Origin: JAISGQ01 sp045604965
Lineage (GTDB): Bacteria; Bacillota; Clostridia; Oscillospirales; Acutalibacteraceae
Direction: 5' to 3'
Assembly (NCBI GenBank): GCA_045604965.1
Contig: JAZUPB010000023.1
Location: 1 to 64,000, forward strand
DNA length: 64,000 bases
Part shown: piece after piece, positions 1 to 7,943 of the stretch
Position numbering within the stretch: position 1 is the first letter of the stretch
How the letters are laid out: each line of letters begins with the position of its first letter
Made by a program: the position numbers and the translations under genes
The notes under the pieces: model-generated
The model's input: the letters and a program-made list of their open reading frames with translations, nothing else
Databases searched by the model: none
What the model was told of the DNA's origin: nothing

Positions 1-402
1 TGTCTTCCTAAGACCGCTTGGCCTCCGACTTTACTTAAGGTGTTTTTCGCAAAAATCACCCGTCATCTTTCTTTTGACAGGTATAAATCGGCAAAGACTC
101 AAAAGCGCGGCGGAGGAAATATGCTGCTTGTACTTGAAGAACTTGCTGAATGTATTGTGTCTGAGTCAGATGTAGAAGGTCAGGTAAATGCAAACGAACT
201 CGGCAGAGTTATCAATCAATTTGTTGTTTCTCTGCCGGAGCGGGAGCGAAATCTGTTTGTCAGAAGATATTTCTTTTCTGAACCGATAAAAGTGATCGCT
301 GACCGCTACGATATGAGCGAAAACTTTGTAAACGTAACGCTCAGCCGAACACGCAAACGGTTGCGAAGCCACCTTTCAAAGGAGGGTTATTTTGATGAAT
401 AG
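1..402 (+). CDS. RNA polymerase sigma-70 family factor (5' end outside window)
   Basis: Reading frame 1 is open from the first base, so the gene is truncated by the window edge; 133 residues are visible. The segment FFAKITRHLSFDRYK resembles the end of sigma region 2, and residues near the C-terminus (VIADRYDMSENFVNVTLSR) form a region-4 helix-turn-helix followed by basic residues. This is an ECF-like sigma factor of the kind common in clostridia. Its stop codon overlaps the start of the next gene, which encodes a membrane protein, so the two are probably translationally coupled as a sigma factor and its membrane partner. The signal sensed is unknown. Confidence 0.85.
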   Translation, partial: CLPKTAWPPTLLKVFFAKITRHLSFDRYKSAKTQKRGGGNMLLVLEELAECIVSESDVEGQVNANELGRVINQFVVSLPERERNLFVRRYFFSEPIKVIADRYDMSENFVNVTLSRTRKRLRSHLSKEGYFDE

Positions 403-1864
403 AAACGATTTGTTTGGTGCCATTGAATTTATTGATGATAAAATAATAGAGAACAGTGAGGTCAGAAAAATAGTGAAATACCAGAGGAGATTTACAAAAA
501 GAACTCTTATGCTTGTGGCAGTGCTGAGTCTGCTTACAGCTTTTGCAACCGCAGCTTTTGCAACAAACTTTTTCGGTTTAAGAGACGTTCTTGTTAATAC
601 CAATGATCCCGAAGTCAAAAGTATGATGAGCCTTTCCGGATATACCGGCAGCAATGAATATGTGGCAGCAGCTGAGTGGAATACATTCAAGGAAAGCTAT
701 GACACTGACGGCTCAATACTTGAGGGATTGGGCAACGGAGAAATTCCTGTTGAGCAGAAGTACGAACAGTGCGGAGCATACACACAGGAGATGGCTGACA
801 AGATCGATGAGATTACCAAAAAATACGGATTATCGCTTCACAGCGGCTTTAAAGAGGTTCCGTTGGAAGACTGGAATACGGTTATAGGAGATTTTGTTAT
901 CACCGACTACGACCATAAAGAGTTTTCCGATGATGCATACAGCAGCATACTGGGCGGATATATGTACGATGACGGTACCTTCAGATATGACGGCATATTT
1001 AATGCAACAGCCGGTCGTCTGTCAGTGGATTATCAGTTCAGCCGTTCTGTAAAGGGCGTGTTCGATCCTGTTTTCCTCAACATCGGAGACATTGATGACT
1101 ATCAGGAACAGACCCTTATAACAGATTCAGGCGTTGAGATCGCGGCGGCTATATCGGAAGACAAAGCGGTACTTATCACAGAATTTGATTCATGCTTTGT
1201 AACCATCAACGTTATGGGCGGTACTGATAGGGGAATAACATTTGACGATCTTAAGGATCTGGCGAATACCTTCGATTTTTCTGCGATTGAAAACGTAAAG
1301 ATCAAGCACGCACAGGATAACAAGGAGAATTCAGATAACAAGCCTGAAGCGGACGTTAATGAGATCGTGGATGCCGAGTCAGAATGGGAGCAGAGCTATA
1401 TTGAGATAAGCCGCGAGGAAGGCGTTTTTGAAAAGATTCCCGTAGATATAGTTCGCGTCGTCAACTTCGACACCACCATCGCTATGGATCCCGAATACTT
1501 CAACCACATAGTCAACGATGGTATTGACCTCTTCCTCTACGAAAAATGGACGGGTGATGCAGGCGTTTATTATTCCGTATATGCGGACGAAGAACACACC
1601 GCCCAGCAGCTTGCCGACATCCTGCAGCAGAACTACAGCTCTATCTACAGCGGTGTTATGACCGAGAACACCCAGGTGGGCAGCTACGATGCCATTGCCG
1701 TTTATTTCCGCGGAAGCACCATTCATCCCGGCTACGATATGCACTACTTCATTATCCCCAACGGTGACAGCTGCGTTGTTATTGAGTCACAGTTCAGTGC
1801 GGAGATGTACGAAGGACTTTATCTGATTATGAATGCCCTTTTTAACACCTTGAAAATAGGGTGA
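395..1864 (+). CDS. Single-pass membrane protein, putative anti-sigma partner
   Basis: 489 residues from ATG 395, which has GGAGG at 381-385; the TTG at 392 is a less likely start. A basic cytoplasmic N-terminus of about 36 residues is followed by one membrane helix (about 37-57), then a large extracytoplasmic region. The outer part appears to have two sections: one rich in Asp and Tyr up to about residue 300, and one from about 330 to the end, separated by a Glu/Asp/Lys/Asn-rich linker. The topology and the overlap with the upstream sigma factor fit an anti-sigma or signal-receiving partner, but I recognise no characterised domain. Placement of function is inference. Confidence 0.7.
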   Translation: MNRNDLFGAIEFIDDKIIENSEVRKIVKYQRRFTKRTLMLVAVLSLLTAFATAAFATNFFGLRDVLVNTNDPEVKSMMSLSGYTGSNEYVAAAEWNTFKESYDTDGSILEGLGNGEIPVEQKYEQCGAYTQEMADKIDEITKKYGLSLHSGFKEVPLEDWNTVIGDFVITDYDHKEFSDDAYSSILGGYMYDDGTFRYDGIFNATAGRLSVDYQFSRSVKGVFDPVFLNIGDIDDYQEQTLITDSGVEIAAAISEDKAVLITEFDSCFVTINVMGGTDRGITFDDLKDLANTFDFSAIENVKIKHAQDNKENSDNKPEADVNEIVDAESEWEQSYIEISREEGVFEKIPVDIVRVVNFDTTIAMDPEYFNHIVNDGIDLFLYEKWTGDAGVYYSVYADEEHTAQQLADILQQNYSSIYSGVMTENTQVGSYDAIAVYFRGSTIHPGYDMHYFIIPNGDSCVVIESQFSAEMYEGLYLIMNALFNTLKIG

Positions 1865-1892
1865 AAATGAATGGCTTAGTTTAAATACAACG

Positions 1893-1925
1893 AACCCCCT
1901 CGGAGAAATCCGAGGGGGCTGTTTG
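1893..1925 (+). terminator. Rho-independent terminator after sigma/partner operon
   Basis: A GC-rich stem (arms at 1895-1904 and 1909-1918, loop AGAA/AAT) is followed by GCTGTTTGTTG. The 24-base core 1895-1918 recurs in inverted orientation at 2707-2730. Confidence 0.75.
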
Positions 1926-1970
1926 TTGAAGAGTTTTTAACGTGACAGACCGTAATCTGCCTCAAAGCAC

Positions 1971-2495
1971 TCAGATACGTGAAAAGATAAAATAAAGCTC
2001 AGCAAGATAGGTGAGAATCATACAGATACCTGCATTGGATACCAGCAGCACGAGCAGAGCCTTCGGATTTTTGTACAGGCGCTGTCTGATACAGATGACT
2101 GTTTCGATCAGCAGTGAAACAGCAGGGACGATCCAATAGAGATTCATATGCAGCAAAGCAAGGTTCGCATGCAAAGGACCGTTTGCCCAGGTTGGCAGGA
2201 CAATAAAGCTGATTAAAATCAAAGTGCAGAGCAAAATGGTAACAAGCCCGAAGGAAATGTGCATCTTAAAATATTTGCTGAGATCAGGCTTTAATATATA
2301 ATTCAAAGTCAGGGTAAGTACAATCATAACTGCCGCCGGCACAAGAGCCTGCATATGCTCAGGGAAAATGTATTTGAGGCTGTTTGTGTCCCCTGCAATC
2401 AGGTTCGGAATGAGCTCAAAAGAAGCAAAGCTGAACCATAAGAGGAACAGAATCAGAGAAAATAAAAACGCCTGTTTGTTAAGTTGTTTTTTCAA
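1971..2495 (-). CDS. Small multi-pass membrane protein of unknown function
   Basis: 174 residues with about five hydrophobic helices (roughly 8-28, 48-66, 80-102, 115-135 and 146-170) and short polar loops. Translation probably starts at TTG 2495, preceded by AAAGGATG at suitable spacing. No motif allows a family assignment. It stands alone, flanked by the two inverted copies of a terminator stem (1895-1918 and 2707-2730) and by a gene on the same strand further upstream. Confidence 0.55.
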   Translation of the reverse strand: MKKQLNKQAFLFSLILFLLWFSFASFELIPNLIAGDTNSLKYIFPEHMQALVPAAVMIVLTLTLNYILKPDLSKYFKMHISFGLVTILLCTLILISFIVLPTWANGPLHANLALLHMNLYWIVPAVSLLIETVICIRQRLYKNPKALLVLLVSNAGICMILTYLAELYFIFSRI

Positions 2496-2534
2496 TATCG
2501 TAACATCCTTTCATAAGCAGAAATATTATTCTGC

Positions 2535-2700
2535 TATAATATACTGAGAATTATATCGGTTAATCAAAGGAGAGTCAATGAATAAAATGATAACGTTTTC
2601 AAAATGGGTAATGCGTAAACCGGTGTGGCTTGCTGGGGTACAGAAAGGCGTGGACGAAGCCGAGCGGTTGACCTTTTGCTTTGTGAAATCGTTTTCGATA
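2535..2700 (+). other. Possible gene-start remnant (promoter-like box, SD and short ORF)
   Basis: TATAAT at 2535-2540, AAAGGAG at 2566-2572 and ATG at 2578 would start a + strand frame reading MNKMITFSKWVMRKPVW and onward for about 40 plausible residues. The frame then runs into the terminator stem at 2707 and antisense to the downstream - strand gene, where its composition becomes low-complexity. It could be the 5' remnant of a lost gene or chance. I cannot name a family. Confidence 0.2.
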
Positions 2701-2703
2701 CAA

Positions 2704-2731
2704 ATGCCCCCTCGGATTTCTCCGAGGGGGC
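2704..2731 (-). terminator. Terminator stem downstream of the tail-anchored acidic protein
   Basis: The hairpin core 2707-2730 is the exact reverse complement of the core at 1895-1918, loop included. It lies 18 bases beyond the stop of the - strand gene ending at 2749. The following T-run on that strand is short. Confidence 0.6.
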
Positions 2732-2748
2732 TACAGGTTATTATAAGA

Positions 2749-4017
2749 TTAATGAGCTGTGCCGAGGAGATCTGCAATGTAATTCCAGGCTGCCTCGCCG
2801 AAGCCGAACACATAAGCGCCGATGCCCGCAAGTATAATAGCGATCAAAAGTACGATAAGCCATATGGGGAAAGATCTTTTCTTTGCAGGAGAAGCGTTTT
2901 CTGTTTCTGCGGTTTCAGGCTCAGCTTCTGCAACGACCTCGGACTCAGCTTCAACCTCCGCAGCAGCTTCCTGTTCGTCAGCTTCTTCGTCGTCGGACTC
3001 TTCATCATCGGGATTTTCTTCCTCAGATTCCTCAGCCTCGGACTCATCAGCAGGTTCTTCCGCCTCATCAGACTCACTGTCCTCATCTTTTTCGGCAGTC
3101 TCCTTGCCGTAGGCGCCTGCAAGTATTGCATAAACGTCCTCAACGGAAAGGGCGTTTATGGCTTCCTCGTCGCTTGGGTGGCCGATAGAGTCGAGATACG
3201 CACTGATATCATCATTTATGGAGTATGCAACGCCTGACTTCATCTTCGGCCCGCTGCCGTCAATATACTTCTTTTCCACAGGGTCGTAGGTGTATGTCTC
3301 GCGGACAACGAATCCCTCTTGTTCAAGGTACTCTCCGCAGGTTACGCAATCCATATCCATAAACTGCTCGGTGATTTCACTGTATTCATCCTCGGTAAGA
3401 GGACATTCACAATCAAACTGTCCGATAAAATCCTCGTAATCGGTCTCCTCAAGGAATTCACCGATTGAATCATAGCTGCAGAAGGTGTCGGACATAAAAT
3501 CCTCATACATTTCCTCATCGAACTCTTCGCTGTCAAGCTTGAAGAGTTCGATGAATTTATCGTAGGGCAGATTGGATGAATAATATTCCATCTCACCTTC
3601 GCTGCGGCAATCATCAGACAGATATGATGTGGAAACTTTCAGTAAGCCATTGGAAAGATCGGCATGAAGAGATTGATCGGCATAGCCTGCAAAGCCGATG
3701 ATTGACGCGGTGAAGGAGACCTTCGGCGCAGCCTGTGCCATATCACGGAAGATTTCTATTTCGTCAAGCTCACCGTATTTGCCGTAAGGTCCGAGGGCGT
3801 TGACAGTGACAGTCTCACTGCTGCGAGCAGCGGACAGAACCTCATCTTTTTGGGAACAGCTGAGACGAAATTCCCTGTCGTCTGCATTTACTGTGGCACA
3901 AGAAAAATAAACTCCGTCCTTGCCCTCGAAGTATTCAAACATAATATTCAGAAGAGAAGCGATTTCATCAGGAGTACCGTTTAATTTAATATTAAAATCA
4001 AGATCAGCAGTTGCCAA
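2749..4017 (-). CDS. Acidic protein with C-terminal membrane anchor, unknown function
   Basis: 422 residues, starting at TTG 4017 behind AAAGGA. The N-terminal 300 residues are soluble and acidic, contain several Cys residues (including CECP and CVTCG) and have no signal peptide. A highly acidic Glu/Asp/Ala/Ser linker occupies about 310-375, followed by a basic patch (AKKR), a single membrane helix (about 384-405) and a short tail. The predicted topology is therefore a cytoplasmic domain anchored through its C-terminus. I recognise no family. A good promoter lies directly upstream (4050-4078), so it is probably transcribed alone. Confidence 0.6.
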   Translation of the reverse strand: MATADLDFNIKLNGTPDEIASLLNIMFEYFEGKDGVYFSCATVNADDREFRLSCSQKDEVLSAARSSETVTVNALGPYGKYGELDEIEIFRDMAQAAPKVSFTASIIGFAGYADQSLHADLSNGLLKVSTSYLSDDCRSEGEMEYYSSNLPYDKFIELFKLDSEEFDEEMYEDFMSDTFCSYDSIGEFLEETDYEDFIGQFDCECPLTEDEYSEITEQFMDMDCVTCGEYLEQEGFVVRETYTYDPVEKKYIDGSGPKMKSGVAYSINDDISAYLDSIGHPSDEEAINALSVEDVYAILAGAYGKETAEKDEDSESDEAEEPADESEAEESEEENPDDEESDDEEADEQEAAAEVEAESEVVAEAEPETAETENASPAKKRSFPIWLIVLLIAIILAGIGAYVFGFGEAAWNYIADLLGTAH

Positions 4018-4049
4018 AATATCAAATCCTTTCCGAGTATACTACATAT

Positions 4050-4078
4050 ATTATACATTTTCTTTATAGGAAAGACAA
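4050..4078 (-). promoter_or_regulatory. Promoter for the acidic tail-anchored protein
   Basis: On the - strand, TTGTCT (4073-4078), a 17-base spacer and TATAAT (4050-4055) sit about 33 bases upstream of the TTG start at 4017. Confidence 0.6.
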
Positions 4079-4159
4079 TACATTCAGTTCGTTAGAATAT
4101 TCTTTTGCAATGACAGCCGACTTTTCTGAAGAAAGATCCTTGGTAGGGCTAAAATAAAC

Positions 4160-6052
4160 TTAAAGCATCTTTTCCCATTCGGTTGTTTCAGGCCAGCCTT
4201 CGGTATTAAAGCAGTCGCGGATACAGCGGCAGTAATAATCGAGCTTGTTGTCTATATTCTTACTGCGATGGGTTCCAAGCCATTCCCGAAGGTCTTCGTC
4301 CATAACCGTGCCGAAAAGGGTTGCACGGTCTTCCGTGGGGAAGGTAAGAGAATAGGCATCAGTAAAATAAATAACAGAAAAATCGGGCAAATCATAATAT
4401 TCGTAAATCTTATCGGGATCATTATCGTAGGAATAGGCGTAATCGAAGCCCTCGGGCTGCAGTGAGAGCCACTTTTCCTCGCTGTAGAGAGCATCACTGC
4501 GCAACTGCGCATCAAATTCAAGACGTTTGTCTATAACGTGAGAAAGCTCGTGAGATACAACGTAAGGAGAAATATGATTGCAGTCGATGGCAACAAGATA
4601 ATAGTCGCCCTTGTTCTCAGCAAAGCCACCTATCATGTCTCGAAGAAAAGCTGTAAGCTCTATGCGTATTTCACTGATGTCCTCATATTTAAGCTGAGTG
4701 AAAAAGCCTTCGGGGTACATTTCAAGAGAGGCCTCCAGAATATCAAGAGCATTCTCTGCCATGTCGTTGTCCGTAAGGATCTCTGCATACTTATATTTCG
4801 AATCGTAATCAAGCTCGCACAGTTCACCGATACGGATATCAACGTCATATTTTTCGCCCATCTCTGCCGCACGACGGTAAAGTTCGGGGGAGAGAAGCTC
4901 ACCCTCGGGCAGCTGTTTCTCGGTTTTTATATTTAGATCAAGGTCACTTCCCGAAACAGCAATATCGGGGTCCCAGAACATAAGAACGGTGTCACCTTCA
5001 TCACTGTCAATAAAGAAGTAGCCGTCGTAAAGCTCATTCCAGACCACATATTCGGGGAAAATGCTGTGTGCATACTCCTCGTCAAAGGAGAAGGAGGAAA
5101 TATAGCTTCCGTCAGGTTCATAAAGAGAAATTTCGGTGCAGGTATCATTGCGCGTTATCAATTGTCCGTTGTCGGTCAGAGCGGCGGTGAGATCGGCAGA
5201 GGATATTTCATAGATCACATCGTCGAGTATCAGCTCACAGTGAAAATAATCGGTCTTATCTCTTGCAAGAAGCATAGAGCCGTAAACGTCACAGTAGTCG
5301 GTGGGCATATCGGTGGGGAGGGGGTGTACGGTATTTGTATCGAGGTCGATATAGCTGTACCTGTTTCGCTGAGTTTCAATATCGACGCAGTCAAAATAAA
5401 GATTGTCATTTGACTCACCGCAGGGAGATACACTATACCCTGCTGCAAGAGTCTCACGGACATTGGTGTTAAGATCCTGGCTGTAAACACCGTTCTGATA
5501 GTCAAAAATATATATGGTGTCAAAATCCGTATCAAGGTAGGCAGTGGCATTTTCAAAGCCTTCAATGTGATATTCATTGACCGTTTCAAGCTTTTCGTCG
5601 AGGATATAAACATTGCCCGTATGTATGTCGTTGAGCGCCACACGGTCAGAGTCTGTCTGAACTATCGGATTGTACATAGAGAGGAAATCTCTTTCATAAA
5701 GCAGACTGCCGTCCTCGATGGAAATAAGTCTTAACTTTACGGTGCAGGTATCATATACTGTATCATATGGCTCTTCGCCCTCAGACGGTCCGTCTGAAAG
5801 GGGAGCTTCCACGCCCATTTCAAAAAACGTATCGAAAAACAGCAGATTATCACCAAGATAATATATCTGAGGACATACCATATCATTTACTGTATCGTTG
5901 GGGATAACAAAAAGGTTCGGGTTATCCGTTGATGATATACAGTTGTCGAGAAGGTGAAGCGATAATTCGGGCTCGGTTTCAGTGGGAATTTTCTTGCCGC
6001 AGGCAGACAGAACTAAAATTAGGGAAAGAATAACAGGTAAAAATTTTTTCAT
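4160..6052 (-). CDS. Lipoprotein with HExxH zinc-metalloprotease motif
   Basis: 630 residues. A lipoprotein signal ends in LSAC with Cys18 as the lipidated residue, so the protein should be anchored to the outer face of the membrane. Residues about 60-400 are rich in beta-type strands and aromatic/acidic residues that could form a propeller-like region. Residues 501-505 read HELSH, the gluzincin signature, and a Glu in FPTED at about 574 could be the third zinc ligand. This resembles the catalytic arrangement of secreted HExxH peptidases, but the rest matches no family I know. The start has GGGGGA at 6061-6066, inside a long inverted repeat. Confidence 0.65.
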   Translation of the reverse strand: MKKFLPVILSLILVLSACGKKIPTETEPELSLHLLDNCISSTDNPNLFVIPNDTVNDMVCPQIYYLGDNLLFFDTFFEMGVEAPLSDGPSEGEEPYDTVYDTCTVKLRLISIEDGSLLYERDFLSMYNPIVQTDSDRVALNDIHTGNVYILDEKLETVNEYHIEGFENATAYLDTDFDTIYIFDYQNGVYSQDLNTNVRETLAAGYSVSPCGESNDNLYFDCVDIETQRNRYSYIDLDTNTVHPLPTDMPTDYCDVYGSMLLARDKTDYFHCELILDDVIYEISSADLTAALTDNGQLITRNDTCTEISLYEPDGSYISSFSFDEEYAHSIFPEYVVWNELYDGYFFIDSDEGDTVLMFWDPDIAVSGSDLDLNIKTEKQLPEGELLSPELYRRAAEMGEKYDVDIRIGELCELDYDSKYKYAEILTDNDMAENALDILEASLEMYPEGFFTQLKYEDISEIRIELTAFLRDMIGGFAENKGDYYLVAIDCNHISPYVVSHELSHVIDKRLEFDAQLRSDALYSEEKWLSLQPEGFDYAYSYDNDPDKIYEYYDLPDFSVIYFTDAYSLTFPTEDRATLFGTVMDEDLREWLGTHRSKNIDNKLDYYCRCIRDCFNTEGWPETTEWEKML

Positions 6053-6060
6053 ACAAAAAG

Positions 6061-6116
6061 TCCCCCTTGTTAATATCGGATATCAGTATATATTAAAAAA
6101 ATCTAATAACAAGGGG
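6061..6116 (-). promoter_or_regulatory. Inverted repeat enclosing the lipoprotein gene's ribosome-binding site
   Basis: CCCCTTGTTA near 6063-6072 is complementary to TAACAAGGGG at 6106-6115. On the - strand the second arm contains the Shine-Dalgarno of the gene starting at 6052, with a loop of about 33 bases. The first arm could also provide a -35 (TTGTTA) with TATACT in the loop, in which case the repeat is an operator-like site and not an RNA stem. Confidence 0.45.
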
Positions 6117-6293
6117 ATTTTTGCAATATGACAATATTGTAAATCAATATATTTTATTTGTTATTGCTGAGTAAGGATTGTGTAAGGATTGTGTAAAAAA
6201 TCAGCGCTGATTTGAATGAATACAATAGCAAAGAGGAATTTAATTATTTGCCTAAAATGCAAAACTGTGCTAAAATGCTGAAAGGTGAGATTT

Positions 6294-6743
6294 ATGTGGG
6301 ATTATAAAATCCGGTCCGATTCTTTCTCGATTCACATAACAGGCGGAAGCGTAAAGATTATATCAAAAGAAACAGATGAAATTATCAGGGAATATAAAGG
6401 TCACAAATATCTGTACACAGGTGCGGTGCATCCTGCAGGAACGGAGTTCTTCGCATTGGAGAACGGAAAGCACTTTTATGTTTATTCCCTGGAAGACTTT
6501 CAGCTGATAAAAAGAATAACTCTTCCACGTAATTATGAATCTGTCGATATGCTTGGTTTCTACTCCGAAGACGGAAGCACACTGACTGTCCCCGCAGAGA
6601 GATATATTTACGATGACAGAGAAAAAGAACAGGGACATTATGAATATGTTTTATGCAGATACAGCACGGAAAATTATTCGCTGACAGAGATAGTTCGAAT
6701 CAATAATGAAGAAAAATACAGGTGGGATTTTGATACGCAGTAA
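6294..6743 (+). CDS. Hypothetical protein, WD/beta-propeller-like fragment
   Basis: 149 residues from ATG 6294, chosen over GTG 6285 because AAAGGTGAG immediately precedes the ATG. There is no signal peptide or membrane helix. The sequence alternates hydrophobic and charged residues as in beta strands, with phrases such as GGSVKIISKETDEIIREYKG and HPAGTEFFALENGK that look like two blades of a propeller. It is far too short for a complete propeller. No pathway context: it sits alone between a divergent lipoprotein gene and an HTH regulator. Confidence 0.5.
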   Translation: MWDYKIRSDSFSIHITGGSVKIISKETDEIIREYKGHKYLYTGAVHPAGTEFFALENGKHFYVYSLEDFQLIKRITLPRNYESVDMLGFYSEDGSTLTVPAERYIYDDREKEQGHYEYVLCRYSTENYSLTEIVRINNEEKYRWDFDTQ

Positions 6744-6817
6744 AATATTATCTCAAGCAACACAAAACAAAAAACGTGATAACCAGGCCGTTTTTACACA
6801 GTGTTAACTTGCATTGC

Positions 6818-6847
6818 TTGCTTTGTTTGTGACCCTGTGCATATAAT
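6818..6847 (+). promoter_or_regulatory. Promoter for HTH regulator gene
   Basis: TTGCTT (6818-6823), an 18-base spacer and TATAAT (6842-6847) lie about 30 bases ahead of ATG 6879. Confidence 0.45.
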
Positions 6848-6878
6848 CAGGGCACAAAAACGAAGGAGGAATTCATCA

Positions 6879-7628
6879 ATGCTTAACGAAAATATCAAAA
6901 ACTTACGCAAACAGAAAGGCTACTCTCAGGAGACCCTCGCACAGGAACTTAATGTAGTCAGGCAGACCGTTTCAAAGTGGGAAAAAGGATATTCTGTTCC
7001 CGATGCAATAATGCTTGAAAAGCTGGCAGAAGTACTGGAAGTGTCGGTAAGCGATCTGCTGGGAGATGGGGAAGAAAAAAACACCGAACCGAAGCCCGAT
7101 CTTGCGCAGATAGTTGCACAGCTTACAATACTCAATGATCAGTACGCAAGAGAGCAGGCAAGACGTCAGAAGATAAGAAAAATCAAAATGGCGATTTTTA
7201 TCCCCGTGCTTGTGCTTTTCATCGGCAGTATTATTGCTATATTCATCAGCGTAGATGCAAGCTGCTTCGGCGGCAATGTCCTCAGCTACGGCGATGTTGT
7301 CGGCGTAAAGACACACTATGTCGAGTCGGAAATGTTCACCCAGGAAGAAATCGCCTCTGCAAGCGACGCAGTAAAGGATTATTTCCACAACGAATTTGAG
7401 GCCTGCACAATGACTGAGCTTTATTATGCAGGTGATGAGCGTTCAAAGACAGAGACCGATTCCTATGAAGGAGACGACACCGTTATGGTTCTTGTCTCAT
7501 CATTCTATACCCTTGAAGAAGGCGGTGACGGCTCGTTTGCCGCAAATTCCACATATGACGGTTGGTCGTGGAGCCTTATAAAGGATGCCGACGGCAACTG
7601 GAAGGTAATCAACTACGGCTATTGCTGA
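6879..7628 (+). CDS. XRE-family regulator with membrane helix and extracytoplasmic domain
   Basis: 249 residues from ATG 6879 (AAGGAGGAATT ribosome-binding site). The reading frame extends upstream, but the promoter lies inside that extension. Residues 1-62 form a Cro/CI-type helix-turn-helix (GYSQETLAQELNVVRQTVSKWE). A charged linker leads to a membrane helix at about 103-125 and a C-terminal domain of about 120 residues that should lie outside the cell. This layout suggests a one-component membrane-bound sensor-regulator. The C-terminal domain contains GDGSFAANSTYDGWSW, similar to small secreted domains of clostridia. Ligand and target are unknown. Confidence 0.8.
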   Translation: MLNENIKNLRKQKGYSQETLAQELNVVRQTVSKWEKGYSVPDAIMLEKLAEVLEVSVSDLLGDGEEKNTEPKPDLAQIVAQLTILNDQYAREQARRQKIRKIKMAIFIPVLVLFIGSIIAIFISVDASCFGGNVLSYGDVVGVKTHYVESEMFTQEEIASASDAVKDYFHNEFEACTMTELYYAGDERSKTETDSYEGDDTVMVLVSSFYTLEEGGDGSFAANSTYDGWSWSLIKDADGNWKVINYGYC

Positions 7629-7943
7629 GAGATTAACCAAAATTAAGTAATTAACATACAAAAGGCAGCAGGAGGAATTCTTGCTGCCTTTTGTGCAATT
7701 ACCAAAAAAGACTTATAAAATTAGTCAAAATTGTACAAAAGCCCGTAATTGTTAAAATAATAACGAATTTTAAGTTTGCTTGTTGAATAATAATAATTTG
7801 TGTAATAAAATATTAAAAAAGCGAAGATATATAACGCTGATATAAGAAGTGCAAACGATGTAATCAGCAAAAAAATCAAAGGCTGTGTGCGGAGTCGGGG
7901 TGAGACTTCGGTATTTCGTGAGCACAAAAATGAGGTGTACCGT
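7629..7943 (+). promoter_or_regulatory. Terminator, AT-rich promoter region and leader of the succinate operon
   Basis: This 315-base gap holds a terminator hairpin for the HTH gene (7660-7692, arms AAAAGGCAGCA/TGCTGCCTTTT). It also holds a promoter candidate, TTGTAC (7731-7736) with 16 bases to TAAAAT (7753-7758), and an AT-rich leader of about 180 bases. Near 7881-7924 a weak stem (GGAGTC/GACTTC inside GTGC/GCAC) is possible. I recognise no riboswitch class. This promoter would serve the long operon from 7944 to 21027. Confidence 0.45.

Noticed and set aside
2578..3237. A 219-codon + strand frame with a good ribosome-binding site
   Set aside because: Beyond about position 2700 it runs antisense to the acidic tail-anchored gene and becomes low-complexity; only the first 40 codons could be a remnant.
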